Source: Cytophagales bacterium (GTDB taxonomy: Bacteria > Bacteroidota > Bacteroidia > Cytophagales > UBA9547). Taken from it: DNA of 64,000 nt. This document shows positions 9,280 through 18,174 of this stretch, piece after piece (within the stretch, counting starts at the first letter, position 1; every line of letters starts with the position of its first letter). The stretch spans positions 1-64,000 of the forward strand of contig JAAFIH010000006.1 of the NCBI GenBank assembly GCA_013297755.1, given 5' to 3'. Below the pieces are notes generated by a model that saw nothing but the letters and a program-made list of their open reading frames with translations, was not told the DNA's origin and did no database searches. Both the position numbers and the translations under genes were made by a program.

Positions 9280-10446
9280 CTAACCATTTTTCAACACATA
9301 TTTTTGTGCATCCAGTATATTTATCTCATTATCACACATAATATACAACCTTTCTAATACATTTCTTAGTTCTCTGATATTGCCTTTCCAGTCGAGCTTA
9401 CACAAAAATTGAATTACTTCTTGTGTAATTTTTTTGGGCTTAGAATTATATTCAACCGTGATTTTATGCAATAAATATTCACACAATAAAGGTATATCTT
9501 CTTTTCTGGTGTGCAGAGCAGGCACTTCAATTTCTACAACTGCAAGCCTGTGAAATAAGTCTTCTCTGAAATTTTCTTTTTCAATTTCGGTTTTTAAAAT
9601 TTTATTGGTAGCAGCCACAATTCGCACATCTACATCAATTTCTTTTTCGCCACCTACACGCATTATTTTTTTTTCTTGTATCGCTCGCAATACTTTAGCC
9701 TGAGCGGCCAGGCTCATATCGCCTATCTCATCCAAAAAAAGAGTTCCACCAGAGGCTTGTTCAAATTTACCTACACGATTTTTAATGGCAGAAGTAAACG
9801 AGCCTTTTTCGTGCCCAAATAGTTCACTTTCGATCAACTCTGTGGGTATTGCCGCACAATTTACTTCTACAAAAGGAAACCTCGAGCGTTTACTTTGGCC
9901 ATGAATTTGCCGAGCTACTAATTCTTTGCCACTTCCATTAGGACCAGTTATAAGCACTTTTGCGTCTGTAGGAGCTACTTTTTCAATAATGTTTTTAACA
10001 TCTTTTATGGCCTCACTTTGTCCTACAATTTCATAATCTTTATTGATAATTTTAGATTTAAGCACTTTGGTTTCATTGCTAAGTAGCTGGTTTTCTAGGG
10101 CATTTCTTATAGTTATCAAAAGTCTATTTAGGTCTGGCGGTTTTTGAATAAAATCAAAAGCCCCTTTTTTGGTAGCTTCTACGGCAGTTTCTATGTTTCC
10201 ATGAGCCGAAATCATCACAAAAGCAGTAGAAATTCCTTCTTTACGAGCTGCCTCCAATACCTCTATACCATCTAATTTCGGCATTTTGATATCGCACAAT
10301 GCTACATCAAAATTAGTAATTTGCATTTTTTTGAGAGCATCCTCTCCATCTACTGCCTCTTCTGTAATGTAATTTTCGTAACGCAATATTTCTTTTAGCG
10401 TAGACCTAATCATTTTGTCATCATCAATAATCAATATTTTTGCCAT
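9280..10446 (-). CDS. NtrC-like response regulator lacking a DNA-binding domain
   Basis: I take the ATG at 10446 (MAKILIIDDDK), giving about 388 residues; an upstream start would add six residues. The receiver domain carries the phosphoacceptor Asp52 in LCDIKMPKLDG. An AAA+ domain follows with Walker A GPNGSGKELVA and Walker B GGTLFLDEIGD. The sigma-54 contact loop reads GSFTSA instead of GAFTGA. The protein stops just after the AAA+ lid (LERLYIMC...), so the Fis-type helix-turn-helix is absent. It may act on sigma-54 from solution, or through another mechanism. No histidine kinase lies beside it. Confidence 0.85.
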   Translation of the reverse strand: MAKILIIDDDKMIRSTLKEILRYENYITEEAVDGEDALKKMQITNFDVALCDIKMPKLDGIEVLEAARKEGISTAFVMISAHGNIETAVEATKKGAFDFIQKPPDLNRLLITIRNALENQLLSNETKVLKSKIINKDYEIVGQSEAIKDVKNIIEKVAPTDAKVLITGPNGSGKELVARQIHGQSKRSRFPFVEVNCAAIPTELIESELFGHEKGSFTSAIKNRVGKFEQASGGTLFLDEIGDMSLAAQAKVLRAIQEKKIMRVGGEKEIDVDVRIVAATNKILKTEIEKENFREDLFHRLAVVEIEVPALHTRKEDIPLLCEYLLHKITVEYNSKPKKITQEVIQFLCKLDWKGNIRELRNVLERLYIMCDNEINILDAQKYVLKNG

Positions 10447-10464
10447 AGTATTACAAATATACAA

Positions 10465-10862
10465 CCTAAATTTAAAAATAGATGATAAAGTTCATTTTCA
10501 TTTGCATAATACTACTATTTCAATATTTATTACTAATTTTGAAGTCAATCATTTCTGTTTTGTTTTAAAATTACAAAATATCAATAAATCAATGATTATA
10601 TTTATTAAATTCATTTATCTTTGCATTATATAAAATTATAGGCACAGAGGTTTTAGTTAATAAAATATCAATGTCGTTTATCTAAAGAATAAGATTATCT
10701 TTCCCTATTGGCGAAAGACTAAGATAGAGGCAAAATAAAATGCTCAAGTAAATGACAATGAATAAAAATATAGTCATATTTCTTAAACTTTATATATAAT
10801 TTGTTTATATTGCTAAACAAATAAAAATTTTGTTAGTTTTTTAAAATAAAGATAAAATTATA
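10465..10862. other. Intergenic region containing a dispersed palindrome
   Basis: This divergent region between the NtrC-like gene and nuoI contains the ~90-bp repeat at 10669-10760. The remainder is AT-rich and no gene is evident. Confidence 0.5.
10669..10760. repeat. ~90-bp dispersed palindromic element, copy 2
   Basis: It begins CAATGTCGTTTATCTAAAG and ends TCAAGTAAATGACAATG. The interior (AGACTAAGATAGAGGCAA) is the reverse complement of the corresponding part of copy 1, so it sits in the same orientation as copy 3 (48025-48113). The ends are more diverged than in the other two copies. Confidence 0.8.
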
Positions 10863-11459
10863 ATGCAATCATTAAGCAATCGCTCAAAATTAGTTACAGA
10901 CAAAAGCATGACCATGGCAGAGCGTATCTATTTGCCTGCAATTCTCAAAGGAATGTCAGTAACAATAAAGCATTTTTTTATGAAAAAAGTTACTATAAAG
11001 TATCCTGAGATAAAAAAAATGTTTTCAAAATCTTATAGAGGTTTGCATGTTCTCAAAAAAGACGAACAAGGAAAAGAAAGATGCACTGCCTGTGGACTTT
11101 GTGCTTTATCATGCCCAGCAGAAGCCATTACTATGACTGCTGCCGAGCGTACAAAAGACGAATTGCACTTATATAAAGAAGAAAAATATGCTTCTGTGTA
11201 CGAAATAAATATGCTTCGTTGTATTTATTGTGGATTATGCGAAGAGGCCTGCCCTAAGCAAGCCATTTTCCTGACCAACGAAGAAATAACTCCTGCTGAT
11301 TTTGATAGAGGAAATTTTATTTATGGCAAAGATAAATTGGTTGAAAAAGTACATGGCCCTATTGGCAAAGTACGTGGCGGTGGGCCATTGAATCAAAATT
11401 ATTATCATGGAAACGCTGAAGTAAACTCTGCTTTTCAAAACCTAGAACTTTCAAAATAG
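10863..11459 (+). CDS. nuoI: NADH-quinone oxidoreductase subunit I
   Basis: This 198-residue subunit of respiratory complex I carries two 4Fe-4S clusters. Both ferredoxin motifs are intact: CTACGLCALSCP near residue 77 and CIYCGLCEEACP near residue 121. The N-terminal part with YLPAILKGMSVTIKHFF is the usual membrane-proximal helix. It docks on the inner membrane in the peripheral arm and passes electrons towards quinone. Other nuo genes do not adjoin it here, which suggests a split nuo operon. Two unrelated genes follow closely. Confidence 0.92.
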   Translation: MQSLSNRSKLVTDKSMTMAERIYLPAILKGMSVTIKHFFMKKVTIKYPEIKKMFSKSYRGLHVLKKDEQGKERCTACGLCALSCPAEAITMTAAERTKDELHLYKEEKYASVYEINMLRCIYCGLCEEACPKQAIFLTNEEITPADFDRGNFIYGKDKLVEKVHGPIGKVRGGGPLNQNYYHGNAEVNSAFQNLELSK

Positions 11460-11488
11460 CTTTTTTCTATAATTTTATTTTTAAGCTA

Positions 11489-11854
11489 ATGAAAATTTTT
11501 ACCCTTGACAAGATTATAAAATTCATCATTGGAGAATTAGTAGGACGATTTATTGGTTTTTGTGTAGCCTTGTGGTGTAGCAAACTTTTTAGTCATCATA
11601 CTTATGAAAAGAAAAGTATCAAAAATTTATTTGGATTAGCAAAACGAAAAAAGATAGTTGTAAACGAAATGCCAGAATGGGCTCAAATGCTTACGATAGC
11701 TATTGTAGGATTTATTGTGATGGAATCTATCAATTATCTACTTGAGCATCCAAAAGTAAAATCGTATACAGATGCTAAAATTGATCAATTTTTGGCCCTT
11801 TTCAAAAAAAGAAACCCCATAAGTATCAATTCTGACATCAATCATACCCCTTGA
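11489..11854 (+). CDS. Small membrane protein of unknown function
   Basis: This 121-residue protein has one hydrophobic helix near residues 10-32, a basic loop (LFGLAKRKKIVV) and a second hydrophobic helix near residues 67-84, then a hydrophilic tail. I do not recognise the family. It starts 29 bp after nuoI and ends 4 bp before the deacetylase, so the three are probably cotranscribed. Confidence 0.6.
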   Translation: MKIFTLDKIIKFIIGELVGRFIGFCVALWCSKLFSHHTYEKKSIKNLFGLAKRKKIVVNEMPEWAQMLTIAIVGFIVMESINYLLEHPKVKSYTDAKIDQFLALFKKRNPISINSDINHTP

Positions 11855-11858
11855 TGAC

Positions 11859-12503
11859 ATGGCGATGTTGAATTATCGTTGGTACAAAATACCATTTTTT
11901 TATAAATGGTTATACCCAAATGGTTTGTATCGTGTTCCTACAAATAAAAAAGAAATTTTTATTACTTTTGACGATGGCCCTGTGCCAGAATTAACCCAGT
12001 TTGTGCTACAAGAACTGCAAAAACATGAGGCCAAAGCTACTTTTTTTTGTGTAGGAGATAATATTACAAAATACCCCTCAATTTTTGAATCTATTATTTC
12101 TCAAAATCATACCATAGGCAATCATACCTACAATCATTTGAACGGTTTTGAACACGACAACAACACCTATTTTGAAAACATTAAAAAATGCGATGACATC
12201 ATCAACCTAAATCATAGAGAAAGTAACAAATATTGGTATAGACCACCTTACGGAAAAATTACCTTTAATCAAATGAAGTATTTAGAAAAAATATACAAAA
12301 TTGTATTTTGGGATGTTATTTCTTATGATTTTGATAAATTATTATCTCCAGAAATGTGCCTCAAAAACGTAATCAAAAATACTACAAATGGATCTATTGT
12401 AGTATTTCATGATAACATAAAAGCAAAAAAAAACTTAGAATATGTGTTGCCTAGATACTTAGAGTATTACACATCAAAAGGATATACTTTTAAAGCTCTA
12501 TAA
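11859..12503 (+). CDS. Polysaccharide deacetylase (NodB homology domain)
   Basis: This 214-residue protein is essentially a single NodB domain. It has the metal and catalytic motif TFDDGP near residue 37, the zinc-binding NHTYNH near residue 87, the substrate groove RPPYGK and the motif WDVISYDFD. It would deacetylate N-acetylated sugars such as peptidoglycan or chitin oligomers. No signal peptide is obvious, although the first residues are aromatic and basic (NYRWYKIPFFYKWLYP). It starts 4 bp after the preceding small gene. Confidence 0.88.
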   Translation: MAMLNYRWYKIPFFYKWLYPNGLYRVPTNKKEIFITFDDGPVPELTQFVLQELQKHEAKATFFCVGDNITKYPSIFESIISQNHTIGNHTYNHLNGFEHDNNTYFENIKKCDDIINLNHRESNKYWYRPPYGKITFNQMKYLEKIYKIVFWDVISYDFDKLLSPEMCLKNVIKNTTNGSIVVFHDNIKAKKNLEYVLPRYLEYYTSKGYTFKAL

Positions 12504-12507
12504 AATT

Positions 12508-12915
12508 TTAAACACTAAATTCTTTTCGTATTTTTTCTAACGAGTTTATATTCAAGGGCTTAGTAATGTAATTAGAAACGACAGGAAAAGTTTTGGCACG
12601 TTTCATATCGCTATGCGAATTAGAAGAAGTTAGCAAATACAATTCTATATCTTTATTGAACAATGGTAGTAAGTTTTTATAGGATTCTAAAAAAGCCCAA
12701 CCGTCTATAAGAGGCATATTTAGGTCCAAAAAAATCACATCTGGTAGCTTTTGAACCCTATTTTTGGATTGTTCGTCCAAAAACTTTAAAGCCCTTTCAG
12801 GGTCAGAATAGTCATCTATGACAATACTTGAGTCAAAATGACGAATGGTGTGGCGTGCAATAATATTATTGATGGGATCGTCATCAATAATCATAATGTT
12901 TTGGATTATACGCAT
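12508..12915 (-). CDS. Stand-alone response regulator receiver protein
   Basis: This 135-residue single receiver domain has an acidic pair near the N terminus (IIDDDPINN), the phosphoacceptor Asp in VIFLDLNMPLIDGW, Thr/Ser in LLTSS and the lysine in YITKPLN. The NMPL form and DDPINN start are typical of Bacteroidota single-domain regulators (CheY/Rcp-like). There is no output domain, so it should act by protein contact. It converges on the deacetylase gene with a 4-bp gap. Confidence 0.9.
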   Translation of the reverse strand: MRIIQNIMIIDDDPINNIIARHTIRHFDSSIVIDDYSDPERALKFLDEQSKNRVQKLPDVIFLDLNMPLIDGWAFLESYKNLLPLFNKDIELYLLTSSNSHSDMKRAKTFPVVSNYITKPLNINSLEKIRKEFSV

Positions 12916-13741
12916 AACATTTAATTTAATATTTCAATATACGTAAATTTTTGAAAATGTATTAAAAAAATAATATTATTTTTATATTAAATATAATTAT
13001 TTTGACTAGAAATTTTTATCTTATTTTTTAAAAAACTAAAATAGCCCATAAAATAGCTATGTTTAAGTTTCGATTCCCACTTGTTATTTATTAGCTGTGG
13101 CGATTAGTCAAACAATACTTATTAAATAAATCTTACTAAATGTTTTATAAATGTACCTAATTCTTTAGTTCTAAAATAGACACAAAACATTCATTAAAAT
13201 AAACATAATATTAGACTAAATATTACTTATATATTTAAAGAAAAGAGCAAAATGATTAAAAAATAGATAGCAGATAGGGGCCCAAACTACAGGAATGAAT
13301 ATTGAATTAATACTGAACAAGCCAAAAGGTAAGTTAGTACTAAATATAACACATTAACTATTAATAAATTTATAAAACATCCTATATATTTGTAAGAAAA
13401 ACTTACCCAAACACCTGCTCATAGCTTTTCTCAAAACAATCGTTTTGCCGAAAAGGAGATATAATAAACGAAAGGTAGGTAGAAGTATCACATAAATAAA
13501 ATTGAAAACTAAAGGTCTAAAAATCACAATTCTAACAATAAATGCCACAATAAATATGAAAATTTCGCATTAAAAAATAAAAATTATTCTTAAAAGTATT
13601 ATATTTGAATTGGTTTAATGGATAATTCTTTAGTTAAAATTCTAAAATAAAATTTCAGCTAAATCATTCATTAATTACCAACAAAACATTTTAGTTATTA
13701 AAAATATATAAATTAGCTAAAAATTATCACATCATTTCAAT
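12916..13741. other. Long AT-rich intergenic region
   Basis: This 826-bp stretch has no convincing gene. A 64-residue hydrophobic open frame on the minus strand (13354-13548) has no recognisable family, and I do not call it. The sequence near 13069 (TTTCGATTCCC) resembles a tRNA T-loop, but there is no acceptor stem or anticodon arm. Confidence 0.5.
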
Positions 13742-14371
13742 ATGAATTTATCAAAAAATACAGGTATTAATCTGAGTAAAGGAAATAAAATTTCGTTAGA
13801 AAAAAATGGCTCAAAACTTACCGAAATAACCATTGGCCTCAACTGGGGAGCCATAAAAACGCCAGGTTTTTTGGGTATGTTTTCGAGTACCGAAACCGTA
13901 GATTTGGATGGCACAGTGGCCATGTTTGACGCTCAAGGGCAGTGGATGGATACCATTTATTATAAAAAATTGGTTTCTACCGACAAATCTGTACGCCACT
14001 CAGGCGATGATCGCTCGGGCGATACAGGCAACCCAGACGAAATCGACAACGAAACCATTTACATAGATTTGAATAAAGTAGACCCACGCACACAATCTAT
14101 TTTTGTATTCCTTAATTCTTACAAAAAACAAGATTTTGATGCCATTCCATACTCTAAAATAAAAATTTATGAAGGTAATCCAAGTAAGATTATAAGTACT
14201 TTTGCTACTTTTAATTTATCCAAAGAAGACAATTTTAAAGGAAAAATATCGATGATTATGGGCAAAGTAGAACGAGAAGCATCAGGCTGGCAGTTCAAAA
14301 CGATTGGCGATGCCATTGATGCCAAAAATATAGACCAAACAATAGATACCATCTTAGCAAAATATTTGTAA
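13742..14371 (+). CDS. TerD-family stress protein (divergent)
   Basis: This 209-residue protein begins NLSKNTGINLSKG, as TerD/TerZ proteins do. It has the family motif TIGLNWG and the acidic calcium-binding positions DLDGTVAMFD and RHSGDDRSGD. It continues with EIDNETIYIDL and ends with the usual beta-sandwich strand (GWQFKTIGD). Compared with classical TerD the second loop is longer and the first DLDAS-type motif is altered to DLDGT. TerD-domain proteins bind calcium and are linked to envelope or phage stress; the exact role is unknown. No other ter genes adjoin it; a closer TerD relative is at 47193-47750. Confidence 0.82.
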   Translation: MNLSKNTGINLSKGNKISLEKNGSKLTEITIGLNWGAIKTPGFLGMFSSTETVDLDGTVAMFDAQGQWMDTIYYKKLVSTDKSVRHSGDDRSGDTGNPDEIDNETIYIDLNKVDPRTQSIFVFLNSYKKQDFDAIPYSKIKIYEGNPSKIISTFATFNLSKEDNFKGKISMIMGKVEREASGWQFKTIGDAIDAKNIDQTIDTILAKYL

Positions 14372-14405
14372 GAATATCCACTAATTTCATCATTTATTTT
14401 AACCT

Positions 14406-14440
14406 AAAAGCTACCACATTCCTCGGTAGCTTTTATGATT
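14406..14440 (+). terminator. Intrinsic terminator after TerD-family gene
   Basis: AAAAGCTACC (14406-14415) pairs with GGTAGCTTTT (14425-14434) around a 9-nt loop, followed by a T-rich run. It lies 34 bp past the stop codon. Confidence 0.8.
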
Positions 14441-14524
14441 TTTTTGAGAATTACTATACATTATCCATTTTTTTGAAAAATAAATTGTTATTTGCAACTC
14501 AAATACATTTAAAACATATTTCTG

Positions 14525-16840
14525 ATGAAAAAACTTATTTTTCTTTCTTTATTTATAGCATTTTCGGCTTTTGCTCAAAACACCAAATCATACCTCAATT
14601 GGCAGATTGGCTATCATAATTCAGCCTTTGACCAACCCTTGAAATATTATCCATCTACAGTGCCTGGTGCTGTTCAATTAGATATTATGGTTGGCGAAAA
14701 AATGAAACAACCTTATTGGTTTGGTAATAATTTTGAACAATTTATTCCATTTGAACAAAAATGGTTTACTTATAAAACTTCTTTTGATAAACCAGTTTTA
14801 AAATCAGGACAAAAAATCCATTTTGTATCAAAAGGTATTGATTATCAGTTTATTATTTCATTAAATGGCGAAAAAATACATGAGCAAGAAGGCATGTTTA
14901 CTTATGTAGATTTGGATTTGACTTCAAAATTGAAAGATAAAAACGAACTAACGATTAAGATTTTGCCTGTGGTTACAGTGCCTGGCTCTCGCCAAACGAT
15001 TTGGCATTATAGAGACAATGCACGTACAAGTGCAAAACCAGCAGTAAGCTATGGTTGGGATTGGCATCCACGCTTAATTACACGTGGAATTTGGGACGAA
15101 ACTTACTTAGAAACCAGAAACTTAACTCAAATCAAAGAAGTAAACACCTATTATAACCTCAATCCAAATTCAAAATCTGCTTTTTTTAGATATGATGCAG
15201 AAGTAATGGATGGCGTTGGCAAAAACTATGAGTTAAAATTGACAAATGCTGCAGGTGCTGAAATTTTAGCCCTAAATGGTACAATAGCTGCTGACAAATT
15301 TAGCATTTCTCCTAAAGATTCGCTTAAAAATTTAGAATTATGGTGGCCAAATACTTATGGAAAACAAACTTTATATCATTTATCTTTTTCTATTAAAGAT
15401 GCCTCTGGAACAGTTTTAGATAAAAGAAATGCCAAAGTTGGTTTTAGAAAAATAGAAATGTTGATGAACGAAGGTGGCTGGGTAGATTTTACGGAATTTC
15501 CAAAACCAAGAGCTGTGGCCCCAACTCAAATTGTGGTCAATGGCAAAAAAGTTTTCGCCAAAGGCAGCAATTGGGTGCATCCTGAAATATTTATGGGATT
15601 GGCAACTAAAGAAACGTATGAAAGACAAATAAAACTAGCCAGAGAAGCCAACTTTAATATTTTTAGAGTTTGGGGTGGTGGAGTTACAAATAAAGAATCC
15701 TTTTTTGACCTTTGCGATGAATATGGAATAATGGTTTGGCAAGAATTTCCGTTGGCTTGCAACGAATATACCAACGACCCAAAATATTTGGATGTTTTGA
15801 AACAAGAAGCCACATCTATTATCAAACGTGTACGTCAGCACGCCAGTTTGGCATTGTGGTGTGGCGGAAACGAGCTTTTCAACGAATGGAGCCGCATGAC
15901 GGATCAACACCACGCTTTGCGATTGCTCGACCATCTCACTTATGGCATAGACCCACAAACACCTTTTATAATGACTTCGCCATTGAATGGCATGGGTCAT
16001 GGACACTATGTAATGTACGAACAAGCCAACGGAGGCGAGGTTTTTCAGTGGATGCCTAAAAAGAAATTTACTGCTTACACGGAGTTTGGAGTGCCATCAG
16101 TGGCAAATCTAGAAGTTCTAAAAGCCATGATGCCAGCAGGAGAGTTGTTTCCTCCAAAGCGTGGAACTTCTTGGGAATCTCATCATGCGTTTGGGGTTTG
16201 GGGAGCCAATCGTTGGCTCGAAATGCCCTTTCTGACTGAATATTTTGGAGAAATAAAATCTTTGGAAGATTTAGTGGCTTACTCACAACTCTCTCAATGC
16301 GAAGGATATAAATGTATTTTTGAAGAATCTCGCAGACAAAAACCATTTTGTGCGATGGCTGTAAATTGGGATTTTCAAGAGCCTTGGCCTTGTGCTGCCA
16401 ACAACTCATTAATCAATTGGCCCAATGCTCCAAAAGCTGCTTATTATCATGTAGGTAAGGCTTGCAGACCTGTATTGGCAAGTGCCAGAATACCAAAATG
16501 GCGTTGGGACGAAGGCGAAACTTTTTCTACTGAATTATTCATATTAAACGATATTCACGAAAAAGTTGGTGCCGCAAAAGTTACAGCCAAAATTGTGTAT
16601 GACGACAACAAAACCCTAAAACTACTGGATTGGGAGTTTGCAGGATGCAATGAATATGAAAACGCAGCTGGACCCACAGCCAGAGCAGCATTGCCAAAAA
16701 TGAAAAACAACCTTTTCAAATTAGTGATAGAAGTGGCAGGCAAACCAGAATACACATCAGAATATACGTGTATATATAGAGGAAACGATGTAATCAATGC
16801 CAAACCAAAAATTAAGTATTTGAATGGAGTGGTAGAGTAG
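14525..16840 (+). CDS. Glycoside hydrolase family 2 beta-mannosidase
   Basis: This 771-residue protein has a signal peptide ending near FSAFAQN. The N-terminal jelly-roll contains YKTSFDKPVL, and W-rich motifs such as YGWDWHPRL lead into the catalytic barrel. FRVWGGGVTNKESFFDLCDE and ALWCGGNELFNEW carry the acid/base Glu450. The nucleophile Glu520 is in AYTEFGVPS. WGGG and WQEFPLAC are characteristic of the GH2 beta-mannosidase branch rather than beta-galactosidase. It likely acts in the periplasm on mannosyl ends of oligosaccharides. Hairpin repeats of the adjacent RAYT system begin right after its stop codon. Confidence 0.9.
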   Translation: MKKLIFLSLFIAFSAFAQNTKSYLNWQIGYHNSAFDQPLKYYPSTVPGAVQLDIMVGEKMKQPYWFGNNFEQFIPFEQKWFTYKTSFDKPVLKSGQKIHFVSKGIDYQFIISLNGEKIHEQEGMFTYVDLDLTSKLKDKNELTIKILPVVTVPGSRQTIWHYRDNARTSAKPAVSYGWDWHPRLITRGIWDETYLETRNLTQIKEVNTYYNLNPNSKSAFFRYDAEVMDGVGKNYELKLTNAAGAEILALNGTIAADKFSISPKDSLKNLELWWPNTYGKQTLYHLSFSIKDASGTVLDKRNAKVGFRKIEMLMNEGGWVDFTEFPKPRAVAPTQIVVNGKKVFAKGSNWVHPEIFMGLATKETYERQIKLAREANFNIFRVWGGGVTNKESFFDLCDEYGIMVWQEFPLACNEYTNDPKYLDVLKQEATSIIKRVRQHASLALWCGGNELFNEWSRMTDQHHALRLLDHLTYGIDPQTPFIMTSPLNGMGHGHYVMYEQANGGEVFQWMPKKKFTAYTEFGVPSVANLEVLKAMMPAGELFPPKRGTSWESHHAFGVWGANRWLEMPFLTEYFGEIKSLEDLVAYSQLSQCEGYKCIFEESRRQKPFCAMAVNWDFQEPWPCAANNSLINWPNAPKAAYYHVGKACRPVLASARIPKWRWDEGETFSTELFILNDIHEKVGAAKVTAKIVYDDNKTLKLLDWEFAGCNEYENAAGPTARAALPKMKNNLFKLVIEVAGKPEYTSEYTCIYRGNDVINAKPKIKYLNGVVE

Positions 16841-16842
16841 GT

Positions 16843-17007
16843 GGCAACCCTTGTGGTTGCCCAAAAGAAGGTTTGGTTGCCAAAAAGAAGATTTGGTTGC
16901 CAAAAAAAAGATTTGGTTGCCAAAAAGAAGATTTGGTTGCCCAAAAAAAAGATTTGGTTGCCCAAAAAGACGATGATTTAATAATTGGGCAACCACAAGG
17001 GTTGCCC
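16843..17007 (+). repeat. REP-like hairpins bracketing a 20-bp tandem array
   Basis: Hairpin 1 at 16843-16861 is GGCAACC-CTTGT-GGTTGCC, starting two bases after the mannosidase stop. Hairpin 2 at 16987-17007 is the inverted copy, GGGCAACC-ACAAG-GGTTGCCC. Between them, 16861-16961 is about five tandem copies of a 20-bp unit of the form CAAAAAGAAGATTTGGTTGC with one-base variants. The same hairpin recurs at 17374-17400 inside the following transposase gene, which ties these repeats to that transposase. Confidence 0.85.
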
Positions 17008-17076
17008 CAACGATTGCCCCAACGATTCCCCCAACGATTGCCCCAACGATTCCCCCAACGATTCCCCCAACGATTA
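17005..17076 (+). repeat. Six 12-bp tandem repeats
   Basis: Six consecutive 12-bp units alternate CCCCAACGATTG and CCCCAACGATTC (the last ends in A). The first abuts hairpin 2 and the array ends 17 bp before the transposase start. The same CCCCAACG motif reappears within the transposase gene at about 17446-17490. Confidence 0.9.
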
Positions 17077-17093
17077 TTTGAAATTACACAACA

Positions 17094-17729
17094 ATGAACA
17101 CATACAATCCAAATATTCACCATCGCAAATCTATACGACTGAAAGGCTACGACTATTCGCAGGCGGGATTGTATTTTATTACCATTTGTGTTCAAAATCG
17201 TGAAAGTCTATTTGGGGAAATCGTAAATGAAAAAATGATTCTAAACGATGCAGGAAAGATGGTTCAAAATGAATGGTTGAAATTACCAAATCGATTTAAA
17301 AATATTGAATTACACGAATTTATTGTAATGCCCAATCATTTTCACGCTATTTTGGAAATCGTTGAGGCAACCGTTGGGGCAACCCTTGTGGTTGCCCCAA
17401 ATAAAAAAGACGATAGTTTATTGACAGGGCGGCCACAAGGGCACGCCCCAACGATTGATAACGCCCCAACGGTTGATAACGCCCCAACGGACGAAAAAGG
17501 CTCAACTGGCAAAACTCTTGGCGATATGGTTGGTGCATTTCAATCAATCATTACTGTAAATTATATTCGAGGCGTAAAAACATTGGGATGGCAACCATTT
17601 AATGGCAAATTGTTGCAAAGAAATTACTACGAAAATATTATTCGTAATGAAAAATCTTATCAAACTATTTCAGAATATATCATCAATAATCCACATAAAT
17701 GGAATAAAGATAAGTTTTATACAGTATGA
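17094..17729 (+). CDS. REP-associated tyrosine transposase (RAYT, IS200-like Y1)
   Basis: This 211-residue single-strand transposase of the Y1/HUH class has the start HHRKSIRLKGYDYSQAG. FITICVQNRESLFG is the first conserved strand, and MPNHFHAIL holds the HUH pair (His82, His84). The C-terminal helix has candidate catalytic tyrosines Tyr178/Tyr179 in NYYENIIRNEKSY, and the gene ends with the usual NNPHKW. Between the HUH motif and that helix is a ~45-residue low-complexity insert (about residues 92-140, with repeats of the NAPT type) encoded by the same repeats that lie upstream. RAYTs mobilise REP hairpins; activity of this copy is unknown. No flanking terminal repeats define an IS. Confidence 0.88.
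   Translation: MNTYNPNIHHRKSIRLKGYDYSQAGLYFITICVQNRESLFGEIVNEKMILNDAGKMVQNEWLKLPNRFKNIELHEFIVMPNHFHAILEIVEATVGATLVVAPNKKDDSLLTGRPQGHAPTIDNAPTVDNAPTDEKGSTGKTLGDMVGAFQSIITVNYIRGVKTLGWQPFNGKLLQRNYYENIIRNEKSYQTISEYIINNPHKWNKDKFYTV
17374..17400 (+). repeat. REP-like hairpin inside the transposase gene
   Basis: TTGGGGCAACC (17374-17384), loop CTTGT, then GGTTGCCCCAA (17390-17400) make an 11-bp perfect stem with the same loop as the hairpin at 16843. A degenerate relative follows at about 17427-17449. Both remain in frame with the coding sequence. Confidence 0.85.
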
Positions 17730-18174
17730 CATGGTAATATTTAGAAAATAATTTATTAGAAAAAACGGCCAATGATTTATGTTTCAATCAGCTCTTTGGC
17801 ATCTTCCAAATGCTGTTTAACAAGATAGCGTAGCGATTGTTGAAGTATTGATAAACGAAAAACCCCACTCTCCCTCGTTTGCAAGGGGACTGTCGAGATA
17901 ATCGTTTCCAACTGCTAACATACAAAAAAAAGCCCTTATTTCCGCCCCCATTTAAAGCTACAAGCTCTCTTTCTTTATTATTTTTAATCACTTCAAACCT
18001 TGCCTTTGGGCAAAGAGTGCAGTTCTGAAAACAATAAACACTAGCCTCTACGCAAAGGTTTAGAATCCAAAATTACATTTGTGAATGGAACTTATAACAA
18101 ATAAGTTTCATTTTTTAAAAAAAAGTAAAATTTTAGGGATTTTAAATTCACTTATATCATAATTTCTACAAAAA
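17730..18174. other. Intergenic region without recognised gene
   Basis: This 445-bp gap lies between convergent genes (transposase and MoxR ATPase). A 67-residue open frame on the minus strand (17788-17991) has no recognisable family and I do not call it. I see no clear terminator. Confidence 0.45.

Noticed and set aside
13060-13085. tRNA-like T-loop (TTCGATTCCC)
   Set aside because: No matching acceptor, D or anticodon stems in the surrounding sequence.
13354-13548. 64-codon hydrophobic frame on the minus strand
   Set aside because: No recognisable family and hydrophobicity is expected by chance in AT-rich DNA.
16861-17076. Possible CRISPR array
   Set aside because: Units are contiguous 20-bp and 12-bp tandem repeats with no unique spacers and no cas genes nearby.
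16555-17195. Overlapping minus-strand open frames with Phe/Gly/Asn repeats
   Set aside because: They arise from the 20-bp and 12-bp tandem arrays beside the transposase and run into the mannosidase gene.
17788-17991. 67-codon minus-strand frame downstream of the transposase
   Set aside because: No family or motif; not supported by context.
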